64,000 nt of DNA from Flavobacteriales bacterium UBA6051 (lineage in GTDB: Bacteria; Bacteroidota; Bacteroidia; Flavobacteriales_D; Crocinitomicaceae): positions 790,932-854,931 of the forward strand of contig DIYP01000007.1 of NCBI GenBank assembly GCA_002427735.1, read 5' to 3'. Each line of letters opens with the position of its first letter. The stretch's first letter is position 1. The notes under the pieces are model-generated. The model was not told the origin of the DNA, made no database searches, and worked only from the letters and a program-made list of their open reading frames with translations. Shown here in pieces: positions 8,385-16,954 of the stretch. Made by a program: the position numbers and the translations under genes.

Positions 8385-9914
8385 ATGAACAACATAGATT
8401 TAGCACAATTAGAGCGCTACGCACTTGGATACGAAGAGTTCAAACTTAACGATGAAATGATCGCTAAGATTGATGAGTCGTTTCAGTTTTTGCAAAATTT
8501 CTCTAGCGACAAAATCATCTACGGAATCAATACAGGCTTTGGCCCAATGGCTCAATTTAAAGTAGAAGATGACAAACTGAATGAACTCCAGTACAACCTG
8601 ATTCGTAGTCATTCAAGTGGTGCCGGCGCCGTGCTAAGAGAAGAATACGTTCGAGCCATATTAGTGGCACGAATCAATAACTTCCTTCAGGCGAACTCTG
8701 GTATTAGCGTTGGGGTTATCCAGAAGATTGCAGAATTCTTAAATAAGCGCATCAATCCTGAGATTTTTTCTCACGGTGGTGTTGGTGCAAGTGGTGATTT
8801 AGTTCAACTTGCACACCTAGCGTTAAGTCTTATTGGTGAAGGACATGTTTATGTAAACGATGAACGCATTGAAGCATCCAAAGCATTAGCCGAAGCTGGT
8901 ATTGAACCGCTAAATATTCAATTGCGTGATGGGCTAGGTTTAATGAACGGAACATCATGCATGACCGGAATTGGTGCAATAAATCTTATTTATGCATATC
9001 GACTTTTAAACTGGTCAGTTGCGGCATCATCTATAATTAATGAAGTAGTTGAGGCATTTGACGATTCTTTCTCTGAAGGATTAAATAAGGTGAAACGCCA
9101 CGATGGCCAAAAAGCAATTGCCTCCCAAATGCGCTCTTTCCTTAAAGATAGCGAACTGATTCGTCAGCGTGAAGAGCTCTTCAAGGATAATGCGGAAATG
9201 GGGCGTAAGAAATTCAGTCGTAAAATTCAAGAGTATTATTCTATCCGATGCGTTCCGCAGATTTTAGGACCTGTACTAGAGACTTTAGACTACGCAAAGG
9301 ACGTTATTGAGAACGAGTTGAATTCTACCAATGACAACCCTGTTGTGAGCGTTGACGATCAAAACGTTTTCCATGGAGGAAACTTCCACGGGGACTATGT
9401 CTCTCTTGAAATGGACAAGATTAAAATCGTTATTACGCGTTTAACGATGCTTGCAGAGCGTCAGTTAAATTTCTTACTGAACTCACCATTGAACGGAAAA
9501 TTCCCAGCTTTCTTGAACATGAAGACACTCGGATTTAATTTCGGAATTCAAGGAATGCAGTTTACGGCAGTTTCAACAACTGCGGAGAGTCAGACCCTTT
9601 CGAACCCAATGTATGTTCACAGTATTCCGAACAATAATGACAATCAAGATATTGTGAGCATGGGGACAAACAGTGCTATGATGGCTCGACACGTTATTGA
9701 AAATGGGTTCCAGGTGATGGCAATCCACATGATGGCTGTTTGTCAATCAATCGATTTATTGGATGAAGAGCAACGTGGACGACTCGGGTCGAAAACGATG
9801 GAAGTATATAATATGATTCGCGAAGTTGCTCCTGTTGTTGGAGAGGATGTTCCTCAGGCAGGTAATATTCACAAAGTAACAGATTTGTTACGTGCTAAAC
9901 GTTTTGAACTATGA
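8385..9914 (+). CDS. Aromatic amino acid ammonia-lyase (tyrosine ammonia-lyase of the flexirubin type)
   Basis: This 509-residue MIO-dependent lyase has the ASG triad that forms the cofactor (135-137, in GGVGASGDLVQ), the catalytic tyrosine loop YGINTGFGPMAQ (Y46) and the substrate loop NLIRSHSSG (71-79). The loop reads like the Flavobacterium tyrosine ammonia-lyase (NLIRSHSSG) although the S-H pair resembles histidine ammonia-lyases, so many pipelines would label it hutH. The surroundings contain no histidine degradation genes but do contain an aryl polyene pathway, so deamination of tyrosine to 4-coumarate as starter unit is the best call. Its stop overlaps the ketoreductase start (ATGA). 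Confidence 0.9.
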   Translation: MNNIDLAQLERYALGYEEFKLNDEMIAKIDESFQFLQNFSSDKIIYGINTGFGPMAQFKVEDDKLNELQYNLIRSHSSGAGAVLREEYVRAILVARINNFLQANSGISVGVIQKIAEFLNKRINPEIFSHGGVGASGDLVQLAHLALSLIGEGHVYVNDERIEASKALAEAGIEPLNIQLRDGLGLMNGTSCMTGIGAINLIYAYRLLNWSVAASSIINEVVEAFDDSFSEGLNKVKRHDGQKAIASQMRSFLKDSELIRQREELFKDNAEMGRKKFSRKIQEYYSIRCVPQILGPVLETLDYAKDVIENELNSTNDNPVVSVDDQNVFHGGNFHGDYVSLEMDKIKIVITRLTMLAERQLNFLLNSPLNGKFPAFLNMKTLGFNFGIQGMQFTAVSTTAESQTLSNPMYVHSIPNNNDNQDIVSMGTNSAMMARHVIENGFQVMAIHMMAVCQSIDLLDEEQRGRLGSKTMEVYNMIREVAPVVGEDVPQAGNIHKVTDLLRAKRFEL

Positions 9915-10642
9915 AATGTGCTCTAGTAACAGGTTCTTCGAGGGGAATTGGTAAAGCAGTTGCCATTCAACTATCGAAAGATTTAGGATTACACATCCTA
10001 ATTAACTATAGCTCGAATACTGATGCTGCAAAAGAAACACTTGCAGAGATCGAAAGTAACGGTGGTACTGGTGAATTGATGCAGTTCAACGTTCAGGATG
10101 CTCAAGCAGTTCAATCAATTATTTCCAAATGGCAGGAAGAAAATCCCGATAAGTACGTCGAAGTACTTGTGAACAATGCAGGAATAACTCGGGATAATTT
10201 GCTTCCTATGATTTCAGAGGAAGACTGGGATGCTGTTTTGAACATCTCTGTCAAAGGAATGTACAACTGTACACAGGCCGTTTTACGCAAAATGTTACGT
10301 AATCGTTCTGGTCGCATTATCAATATGGCTTCATTGTCAGGTTTGAAAGGAAACCCAGGTCAAACGAACTATGCTGCAGCCAAAGGAGCGATGATTGCAG
10401 CAACAAAATCGCTTTCTCAGGAAATTGCGAAGCGTAAGATTACCGTAAACGCAGTTGCTCCAGGGTTCATTACCTCAGATATGACAAGTGACCTTGATGA
10501 GGAACAATTGAAACACATGGTCCCTGCACAGCGATTCGGTTCAGCTGAAGAGGTTGCACATCTTGTTAGCTTTTTAGCTTCAGACAAGGCAGCTTATATT
10601 ACGGGAGAAGTCATTAACATCAACGGAGGAATTTACGCGTAA
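9911..10642 (+). CDS. 3-oxoacyl-ACP reductase, FabG-like SDR
   Basis: A classical 243-residue short-chain dehydrogenase: nucleotide motif TGSSRGIG (7-14), NNAG (88-91), and catalytic S141, Y154 and K158 in the QTNYAAAKGA context of FabG enzymes. It should reduce the 3-keto group of the ACP-bound growing polyene with NADPH, matching the ketoreductase of aryl polyene pathways. The start overlaps the ammonia-lyase stop by four bases and its stop directly abuts the next ketosynthase start, indicating translational coupling. A housekeeping FabG cannot be excluded by sequence but the position argues for the dedicated enzyme. Confidence 0.88.
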   Translation: MKCALVTGSSRGIGKAVAIQLSKDLGLHILINYSSNTDAAKETLAEIESNGGTGELMQFNVQDAQAVQSIISKWQEENPDKYVEVLVNNAGITRDNLLPMISEEDWDAVLNISVKGMYNCTQAVLRKMLRNRSGRIINMASLSGLKGNPGQTNYAAAKGAMIAATKSLSQEIAKRKITVNAVAPGFITSDMTSDLDEEQLKHMVPAQRFGSAEEVAHLVSFLASDKAAYITGEVININGGIYA

Positions 10643-11866
10643 ATGGAAAGAAGAGTTGTTATAACAGGTGTCGGTCTTTATTCGTGCATTGGTAACGGAA
10701 AAGACGAGGTGCTTGACGCTCTTCGATCTGGTCGTAGTGGAATTATTTACGACGAACAGCGTAAGGAGTTTGGTTACCGCTCTTGTTTGACAGGAATGGT
10801 TGAAGATCCAAATCTTAAACCTTTTCTATCTCGTCGTGAACGGATTGGTATGCACCAACCGGCAATGTATGCCTTCATGTCTACCAAAGAAGCATTGGAA
10901 CAAGCAAAGCTCGATGTGGATTTCTTAGATAAAAATGAAACAGGAATCATCTTTGGAAACGATAGTACGGCAGGTGCAGTTATTAACACCATAGACAAAG
11001 TACGTGAACGAAAAGATACAACCCTAATCGGTAGTGGTGATATCTTTCAAAATATGAATTGTACGGTAAACATGAGTTTATCTACGATTTACAAATTAAA
11101 GGGAATTAATATTACATTGAGCGCAGCATGCGCCTCAGGATCACATTCTATTGGCATGGGCTACTTGATGATAAAACAAGGTTTGCAAGAACGAGTAGTT
11201 TGTGGAGGTGCGCAAGAGATTAACAAATATGCCATGTCGAGTTTCGACGGACTGGGCACATTCTCAATATTACAAGATGAGCCAACAAAAGCATCACGTC
11301 CATTTGACGCTGGACGCGATGGTCTTGTGCCTTCAGGGGGAGCGGCTACCATTATTATTGAGTCATTGGAATCTGCTGAGCAAAGAGGTGCTGAAATTCT
11401 AGGAGAAGTAATTGGTTATGGCTTTTCATCAAATGGAGAGCATATTTCTAATCCGAATTTCGATGGTCAGTTCCGATCACTAAATATGGCTTTAAGTCAA
11501 GCTGGAATTCAATCGAACCAAATAGATTACGTCAATGCTCATGCTACTTCTACGCCTGTTGGAGATTCAATGGAAGCGCAAGCAATTCACTCGGTATTAG
11601 GCGATCAGGTACCCGTTAGTTCTACAAAAAGTATGACTGGACATGAATGCTGGATGGCAGGTGCAAGCGAAGTGGCCTATTCTTTGTTAATGATGCAGAA
11701 CAATTTCGTAGCGCCGAACATTAATTTTGAAACTCCTGATGAGGATTCTGCCAAGATTAATATTGTGCCCGAAATGATGGAGAAAAAAATTGACTGCTTC
11801 CTTTCCAATTCTTTTGGCTTTGGAGGCACAAATTCTTCATTAATTGTGAAAAAATTTGTAAAATAA
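10643..11866 (+). CDS. Beta-ketoacyl-ACP synthase (FabF type) with complete Cys-His-His set
   Basis: A 407-residue condensing enzyme. It shows the N-terminal strand RVVITGVGLYS, active-site C163 in SAACASGSHSIG, H300 in NAHATSTPVGD, K329 and H334 in STKSMTGHE, and the C-terminal SNSFGFGGTNSS. All residues for decarboxylative condensation are present. It extends ACP-bound acyl chains with malonyl units. Unlike the ketosynthases at 15777 and 27240 it has no chain-length-factor partner immediately after it but is followed by an ACP. Sequence around the active site is more FabF/FabB-like than theirs, so it may prime or extend a different chain. Confidence 0.88.
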   Translation: MERRVVITGVGLYSCIGNGKDEVLDALRSGRSGIIYDEQRKEFGYRSCLTGMVEDPNLKPFLSRRERIGMHQPAMYAFMSTKEALEQAKLDVDFLDKNETGIIFGNDSTAGAVINTIDKVRERKDTTLIGSGDIFQNMNCTVNMSLSTIYKLKGINITLSAACASGSHSIGMGYLMIKQGLQERVVCGGAQEINKYAMSSFDGLGTFSILQDEPTKASRPFDAGRDGLVPSGGAATIIIESLESAEQRGAEILGEVIGYGFSSNGEHISNPNFDGQFRSLNMALSQAGIQSNQIDYVNAHATSTPVGDSMEAQAIHSVLGDQVPVSSTKSMTGHECWMAGASEVAYSLLMMQNNFVAPNINFETPDEDSAKINIVPEMMEKKIDCFLSNSFGFGGTNSSLIVKKFVK

Positions 11867-11887
11867 CAGACTATTGCGACCCAACTT

Positions 11888-12139
11888 ATGAATAGAGAAG
11901 AAATCATATCAACAACAAAACGATTTTTGTCAGAGGAATTCGAGGTGGACGAAAACACAATTTTGCCAGACAACAACTTGCAAAAGACGCTTGATCTGGA
12001 TAGTCTTGATTATGTTGACCTCGTAGTAGTAATTGAAGAAAACCTTGGTTTCAAGCCTACTGCTGATGATTTTAAAGCGGTAGATACTTTCGACGATTTC
12101 TACAATCTTGTTGAACAAAAACTTGCCGAACTCGCTTAG
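11888..12139 (+). CDS. Acyl carrier protein
   Basis: An acidic 83-residue protein with the phosphopantetheine attachment motif LDLDSLDYVDL (S39). It would carry the growing or starter acyl group as a thioester. The motif context (DSLDYVDLVVVIEE) differs from the two other ACPs of the cluster, which have GLDSID, so it belongs to a different ACP subtype; aryl polyene pathways likewise use two distinct ACPs. It lies 21 bases after the ketosynthase and 8 bases before the LpxL-like gene. Confidence 0.88.
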   Translation: MNREEIISTTKRFLSEEFEVDENTILPDNNLQKTLDLDSLDYVDLVVVIEENLGFKPTADDFKAVDTFDDFYNLVEQKLAELA

Positions 12140-12147
12140 ATTAGGGC

Positions 12148-13017
12148 ATGGAAAAATGGGACGGAAAATCGAAGGGCTCCCTCTGGGGCTATAAGTTCTT
12201 CATTTTCTGCATTCGCATTTTTGGGCTAAACTTCGCCTATTTTTTCTGCTACATTGTTTCAGCTTATTATGTGTGGTTTTCAAAAAAACAACGAGATGGT
12301 TTAATTCAATTCTACACTGTTGGATTAGGTCACTCCAAGAAAATCGCGAGAAAAATGACCTACAAAACGTTTTATTACTTCGGTCAGACGCTCATTGACA
12401 GAATAGCCATTCAATCAAGTAAACGCAAAGCATTTACGCACAGCTTTAACAATGAAAAGGTATTGCGTGAAATGCATGCAAATGAAAAAGGCGGTATTCT
12501 CATCTCAGGCCATCTTGGTAACTGGGAAAATGCAGGGAATCTTATTCACGAACGAATAACCAGCACAATTAATATTGTGATGCTCGACGCTGAAGTGGAA
12601 AAAATAAAATCCTACGTTGAGAATCAAACGGGAGGAGCCAAATACAACCTCATCCCTATCAAAGATGATATGTCACACCTTATTCTTATGCATCAAGCTC
12701 TGAAACGCAATGAATTAATTGCAATCCATGCGGACAGAGTAACCCAACAAGGAAAGAATATTGAGTTGGATTTTCTAGGTGGGAAAGCACAGTTTCCATT
12801 GGGACCATTCATAATGGCTCATAAATTCAAGGTTCCTATTACTTTTGTATATGCAGTGAAGGGTAGCAAATTTCACTACGACCTTTTTGCAACTGATCCA
12901 ATTGAAGAATCGAGTTCTGAAGTGGAAATTGCAAAAAAGTATGTCAGCCACCTGGAAACAATGGTGCGAGAGTACCCAACACAATGGTTTAATTTCTACA
13001 ATTACTATGTTAATTGA
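12148..13017 (+). CDS. LpxL/HtrB-like acyltransferase
   Basis: A 289-residue protein with an N-terminal membrane segment (about 15-45) and the HLGNWE signature (H122 to E127, an H-x4-E catalytic dyad) of lipid A late acyltransferases. Such genes recur in aryl polyene and flexirubin clusters and probably transfer an acyl chain from ACP to a membrane-bound acceptor at the inner face of the cytoplasmic membrane. Whether the acyl group is the polyene or an ordinary fatty acid cannot be told. The last codons overlap the start of the next gene by 11 bases. Confidence 0.82.
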   Translation: MEKWDGKSKGSLWGYKFFIFCIRIFGLNFAYFFCYIVSAYYVWFSKKQRDGLIQFYTVGLGHSKKIARKMTYKTFYYFGQTLIDRIAIQSSKRKAFTHSFNNEKVLREMHANEKGGILISGHLGNWENAGNLIHERITSTINIVMLDAEVEKIKSYVENQTGGAKYNLIPIKDDMSHLILMHQALKRNELIAIHADRVTQQGKNIELDFLGGKAQFPLGPFIMAHKFKVPITFVYAVKGSKFHYDLFATDPIEESSSEVEIAKKYVSHLETMVREYPTQWFNFYNYYVN

Positions 13018-13426
13018 TAAACAAAATATTACTCGATTTATTCCACAAAGATTTCCTTTTGTGATGATCGATGAACTAGTTAAAGCAGATGAAAGCGGCT
13101 TTGAAAGCTCTTTTAAAATCGACGATGATAATCTTTTTCTGAATGAGGGAATTCTTTCTGAGTCTTCACTCGTCGAAAATATTGCACAAACATGTGCTGC
13201 GGGCTTTGGCTACGTCAATAGTTTGAAAGGAGAAGGTGAAGGTCAATTGGGCTTCATTGGCGCAGTTTCAAGACTTTCTGTTGAAAAACTGCCAGCAACA
13301 GGAGCAACGATTTCCACGAAAATTGAGGTCTTAAGTACTTTTGATGCGATTCATTTGATTCAAGGAACTGCGTCATCTGAAGGTGAAAAACTTGTTGAAT
13401 GCCAAATGAAAATAGTCATCGCATGA
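13007..13426 (+). CDS. FabZ-like hotdog protein lacking the catalytic histidine
   Basis: The ATG at 13007, inside the last codons of the LpxL-like gene, gives 139 residues that begin like FabZ (ITRFIPQRFPFVMIDEL). Where active FabZ has HFPxxPxxPG, this protein reads NEGILSESSLVENIAQT: the acidic residue is retained but the histidine is absent. This fits the non-catalytic partner of a dehydratase heterodimer, as described for the aryl polyene proteins ApeI/ApeP; the candidate active partner is the hotdog protein at 19246. An upstream start at 12887 exists but would overlap the preceding gene deeply. Confidence 0.75.
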   Translation: MLIDKQNITRFIPQRFPFVMIDELVKADESGFESSFKIDDDNLFLNEGILSESSLVENIAQTCAAGFGYVNSLKGEGEGQLGFIGAVSRLSVEKLPATGATISTKIEVLSTFDAIHLIQGTASSEGEKLVECQMKIVIA

Positions 13427-13851
13427 AAGTTCTCGAAGCTTCTTTGGAGATTCCTGTTCGTTTCAGTGAAACGGATGCAATGGGTGTAGTTTGGCATGGG
13501 AATTATCTCAAATTTTTTGAGGATGCACGTGAGTATTTTGGAAACGTCTATGGTATCGAATACATGGATGCATTCAATGCCGGATACTATACACCTATTG
13601 TGAAATCAAACATTAACCATAAAGCTTCCGTCTATTATGGACAAAAAGTAAGGGTTCGTGCAATTTTAGAACAACAACAAGCGTCAAAAATTGTATTTCA
13701 GTACGAAGTTCATATTGTTGAAACAGGAGAACTTGCGGCAGTTGGTAGCACTACTCAAGTTTTTTTAGGCATAGAAAACAAATTACTTGAGCTTGTCAAA
13801 CCTGATTTTTTCGCTAGCTGGGAAGAAAAACAAAATTGGAAGGAATTGTGA
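13423..13851 (+). CDS. Acyl-CoA/ACP thioesterase, 4HBT hotdog family
   Basis: From the ATG at 13423 (ATGA overlap with the previous stop) the product has 142 residues. It carries the 4-hydroxybenzoyl-CoA thioesterase signature ETDAMGVVWHGNYLKFFEDAR near its start, with the acidic residue and tyrosine expected in this YbgC-like family. It could release the polyene or edit stalled ACP thioesters; thioesterases of this kind are regular in aryl polyene clusters. An ATG 24 bases upstream is possible but less well coupled. The next gene starts within its stop codon. Confidence 0.8.
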   Translation: MKVLEASLEIPVRFSETDAMGVVWHGNYLKFFEDAREYFGNVYGIEYMDAFNAGYYTPIVKSNINHKASVYYGQKVRVRAILEQQQASKIVFQYEVHIVETGELAAVGSTTQVFLGIENKLLELVKPDFFASWEEKQNWKEL

Positions 13852-14930
13852 GTAGATTTTTCTTGTCATATGGAGCAATGGTAACGCCAATAGGTGATAC
13901 TCCCCAAGAGAACTTCGAAGCCATGAAGTCGGGAAAATCGGGTGTGAGCAAAATCGCAGGTTCGGGATTCAATGATGAAGATTGGCCACTGAGCAAAATA
14001 AAACACCTTGAAGAAGAAAACAGGTATCAAGCATTGCTAAAAAGAACATGTTCTCAGCTATTAAAAGCATATGGACAAGAACTTTTCCAGTCTGAGAAGA
14101 CACTGATCATTATAAGCTCAACAAAGGCAGACATTGATTCATTTCCGGAAGATACTTTTTCCTCTACGCGATCAATTATTAATGAGCTCCTCACTCCTGT
14201 GAATACCCCCGTGATTATCTCGAATGCGTGTATTTCAGGCGTTCTGGCCATTAACACAGCTGTTGACTATCTGAACGACGAAAAATACACCAATGTTATT
14301 GCCATTGGGATCGATGCGCTATCTGATTTTATTGTTTATGGCTTCCAATCGCTATTTGCGCTAAGTGATGCTCCTAGCAGACCGTTTGATAAAAATCGAA
14401 AAGGTATTTCCATCGGTGAAGCAGGCGGAGCAATTATGGTAAGTAAAGAACGACCCTCTGAAATGTTTAGTGTTGAATATTTGGGAGGTTCCTCTTCCAA
14501 TGATGCTAATCATATTTCCGGTCCATCAAGAACAGGTGAAGGACTCTTCCGTTCCATTAACCTATCGGCAGAAAGAGCTGGAATAAACTTGAAAGAACTT
14601 GATTTTATATCTGCCCATGGAACCGGCACGTTATACAACGATGAGATGGAGAGTATTGCCTTTGATCGTCTCGGCCTGAATAAAATTCCACTGAACAGTT
14701 TGAAAGGATACTTTGGTCATACACTCGGAGCTGCTGGCATCATAGAATTATTGGCGACAATGCTCATGATGGAACACAAATTACTCCTGAAAAGCCCTGG
14801 ATTTGAGGAACAAGGAACGAGTTGCAACATTAACGTACTAAAAGAAAATACGGAGTCAGAAGCTCAATTAGTATTAAAAACAGCCTCTGGTTTTGGAGGT
14901 GGAAACGCTTCAATCATTTTACGTAAATAG
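13848..14930 (+). CDS. Beta-ketoacyl synthase, divergent
   Basis: A condensing enzyme of about 360 residues, best started at GTG 13848 (GTGA overlap with the thioesterase stop); a TTG at 13836 is the alternative. The catalytic set is intact: Cys in SNACISGVLA (about residue 128), His in SAHGTGT (about 257), Lys and His in SLKGYFGHTLGAAG (about 286 and 291), and a C-terminal GFGGGNAS. The N-terminus is unusual (FFLSYGAMVTPIG instead of VITGxG). It is followed two bases later by a degenerate ketosynthase-like protein, which may be its partner. Its acyl specificity is unknown. Confidence 0.82.
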   Translation: MSRFFLSYGAMVTPIGDTPQENFEAMKSGKSGVSKIAGSGFNDEDWPLSKIKHLEEENRYQALLKRTCSQLLKAYGQELFQSEKTLIIISSTKADIDSFPEDTFSSTRSIINELLTPVNTPVIISNACISGVLAINTAVDYLNDEKYTNVIAIGIDALSDFIVYGFQSLFALSDAPSRPFDKNRKGISIGEAGGAIMVSKERPSEMFSVEYLGGSSSNDANHISGPSRTGEGLFRSINLSAERAGINLKELDFISAHGTGTLYNDEMESIAFDRLGLNKIPLNSLKGYFGHTLGAAGIIELLATMLMMEHKLLLKSPGFEEQGTSCNINVLKENTESEAQLVLKTASGFGGGNASIILRK

Positions 14931-14932
14931 GC

Positions 14933-15517
14933 ATGAGAATTCTAGGGACTTGTAAAATAGCGGAAAGTGGTGTTTTTGTAAATGGCTTGGCAAGACAATT
15001 TGAAGTCAATGAAGATTGGAAAAAAGACTTGTACGCATCATTAAATATAGAGTATCCGAAATTCTACAAAATGGATGCACTTGCGAAAATGGCTTTTTTG
15101 GGTGTTGAGTTATTAGAATCTAGTTGCAATTTTGATGATTATAGTGAAAATGAAATTGCGCTAATTTTTGCAAACCGCTATTCAAGCTATGATACTGATC
15201 AACGCTTTATAGAGAGTTATACCGAAAAGGGAAGTCCCGGCCCTTCTCTGTTTGTGTACACCCTGCCCAATATTCTTACGGGAGAGTTGGCTATTCGAAA
15301 GAAATGGTATGGCGAGAACATTTTTTTCATCAATGAAAAATTTGACGCTCAGTTTTTTATAGATCAAATTAACTTTTACTTTCGTAAAGGTTCTAAAGCT
15401 TGCCTTTGTGGATGGGTTGACTCGGCTAATAATCAGGAAGAATGTTTTTTGTTTTTGGTTGAGAATTCCATAGATGAAATTAGCATAGAAGAATTAATCA
15501 AATCGTATAAACAATAG
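14933..15517 (+). CDS. Small ketosynthase-like protein without catalytic residues
   Basis: A 194-residue protein of weak similarity to the N-terminal half of ketosynthases and chain-length factors. The segments MDALAKMAFLGVELL, ALIFANRYSSYDTDQRF and PSLFVYTLPNILTGELAIRKKWYGEN align with the region before the active-site cysteine, but no cysteine nucleophile or histidine motifs follow. It lies two bases after an intact ketosynthase and four bases before an ACP, so it is clearly expressed with them. It may act as a scaffold or length-determining partner; that is speculation. Small thiolase-fold proteins like this recur in flexirubin-type clusters. Confidence 0.65.
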   Translation: MRILGTCKIAESGVFVNGLARQFEVNEDWKKDLYASLNIEYPKFYKMDALAKMAFLGVELLESSCNFDDYSENEIALIFANRYSSYDTDQRFIESYTEKGSPGPSLFVYTLPNILTGELAIRKKWYGENIFFINEKFDAQFFIDQINFYFRKGSKACLCGWVDSANNQEECFLFLVENSIDEISIEELIKSYKQ

Positions 15518-15521
15518 GACA

Positions 15522-15773
15522 ATGAGTGACCTAAAAGAAACACTTAAAGAACAAATTATCGAGCAGTTAAACCTTGAAGATTTAACACCGGCTGATATCC
15601 AAAATGAAGCACCATTATTTGGAGAAGGTTTGGGCCTTGACTCGATTGACGCACTTGAATTCATTGTACTTCTTGAACAGAATTATAATATCAAGATCAG
15701 CGACCCTAGTGAGGGTAAAGAAATTTTTCAGTCAGTAGATTCATTGGCTGCTTACATTGAGAAGCATCAGTAG
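15522..15773 (+). CDS. Acyl carrier protein
   Basis: An 83-residue ACP with the attachment motif GLGLDSIDALEF. It is closely similar to the ACP at 26963 (shared APLFG/EPLFG, LGLDSID, IVLLE/IVLLD, I-K-I, P-S/T-E-G). It is followed after three bases by a ketosynthase and then a chain-length-factor-like protein, giving the unit ACP-KS-CLF that is repeated at 26963-29500. It is probably the carrier on which the polyene is built. Confidence 0.88.
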   Translation: MSDLKETLKEQIIEQLNLEDLTPADIQNEAPLFGEGLGLDSIDALEFIVLLEQNYNIKISDPSEGKEIFQSVDSLAAYIEKHQ

Positions 15774-15776
15774 TAT

Positions 15777-16952
15777 ATGAATATTCATATCACAGGATAT
15801 GGTCTGATTACGTCTATCGGTCTTAATACAGAGGAGAATGTTGCTTCATTGCGTTCTCTGCGAACAGGCATTGCAAAAGGACGTTTAGATAATACAAAGG
15901 CGTACAACGTTGGAGAAATACATTTAACCAATGCTGAACTGAAAGAGCAATTCAAATTACAAACGGATGGCTCGCGAACGGCCTTACTTGGAATGGCTGC
16001 AGCAAAACAAGCTTTTGAAGGACATGTACTGTCAGATCAAATTAGAACTGGACTCATTTCCGGCACGTCTGTTGGAGGTATGGATGTCAGTGAGATTGAA
16101 TACAAAAACTATCTCAATGAATCCAATCATAATCCCGATAATTACAAACATCATTCAAGCGGAACAAGTTCTGAGCAAATAGCACAAGAACTTGGGATTT
16201 CGGATTTTGTCAATACGATCTCAACCGCATGTTCTTCAGCAGCAAATGCTATTATGATGGGCGCTAGAATGATCAAAAGTGGCACATTGGATCGAGTTGT
16301 AGTTGGTGGCACAGATAGCCTTACGTCCTTTACTATATCAGGGTTTAAATCACTTATGATTTTCGACGATCAATGGTGTAGACCATTCGACGATACACGT
16401 AAGGGACTCAACCTTGGTGAAGGAGCAGGGTTTATCGTATTGGAGTCAGACAAATCATTGGAAAAAACAGGCAAAAAACCGTTAGCAAGGCTGACTGGTT
16501 GGAGCAATGCATCAGACGCATTTCACCAAACAGCATCGTCTCCCGATGGACACGGTGCAAGGCTTTCAATGAATGAAGCTCTTCGTATTTCAGAGCTCCA
16601 ACCTGGCGATATTGATTATATCAATGCACACGGAACGGCTACACCCAATAATGACCTTTCTGAGTCACAGGCCTTTCAAGGCATTTTTGGAACAGCAATC
16701 CCACCATTTAGTTCAACGAAAGCCTATACAGGACATACTTTAGCCGCTTCTGGGGGAATTGAAGCCGTTTTTGCAATTCTTGCTATAAGAAATGGTTACC
16801 TCTACCCTAACCTTAATTTCAAAACACCGATTGCAGAAACTGGACTTACACCGCAACTCGATTTTGAAGAAGGAAAAAATATACAGCATGTTCTCTCGAA
16901 TTCTTTTGGATTCGGTGGAAATAACTCAACAATAATCATTAGCGCCGTATAG
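15777..16952 (+). CDS. Beta-ketoacyl synthase (KS of a KS/CLF pair)
   Basis: A 391-residue condensing enzyme with C152 in STACSSAANAIM, H285 in NAHGTATPNND, K315 and H320 in STKAYTGHTLAASG, and a C-terminal SNSFGFGGNNS. The catalytic set is complete. The TACSS context and the immediate downstream neighbour lacking the cysteine are those of type II polyketide KS/CLF heterodimers; aryl polyene KS/CLF pairs (ApeO/ApeC) make conjugated chains the same way. It is closely related to the ketosynthase at 27240. Confidence 0.88.
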   Translation: MNIHITGYGLITSIGLNTEENVASLRSLRTGIAKGRLDNTKAYNVGEIHLTNAELKEQFKLQTDGSRTALLGMAAAKQAFEGHVLSDQIRTGLISGTSVGGMDVSEIEYKNYLNESNHNPDNYKHHSSGTSSEQIAQELGISDFVNTISTACSSAANAIMMGARMIKSGTLDRVVVGGTDSLTSFTISGFKSLMIFDDQWCRPFDDTRKGLNLGEGAGFIVLESDKSLEKTGKKPLARLTGWSNASDAFHQTASSPDGHGARLSMNEALRISELQPGDIDYINAHGTATPNNDLSESQAFQGIFGTAIPPFSSTKAYTGHTLAASGGIEAVFAILAIRNGYLYPNLNFKTPIAETGLTPQLDFEEGKNIQHVLSNSFGFGGNNSTIIISAV

Positions 16953-16954
16953 GT

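Noticed and set aside
8409..8612. Minus-strand frame of 67 codons opposite the ammonia-lyase
   Set aside because: It is a shadow of the strongly conserved coding strand, with no start signal or family resemblance. Similar antisense frames throughout the window were rejected for the same reason.
12887..13006. Longer N-terminus for the hotdog protein at 13007
   Set aside because: It would overlap the LpxL-like gene by 131 bases and adds sequence unlike FabZ; the ATG inside the last codons of the LpxL-like gene fits the fold.
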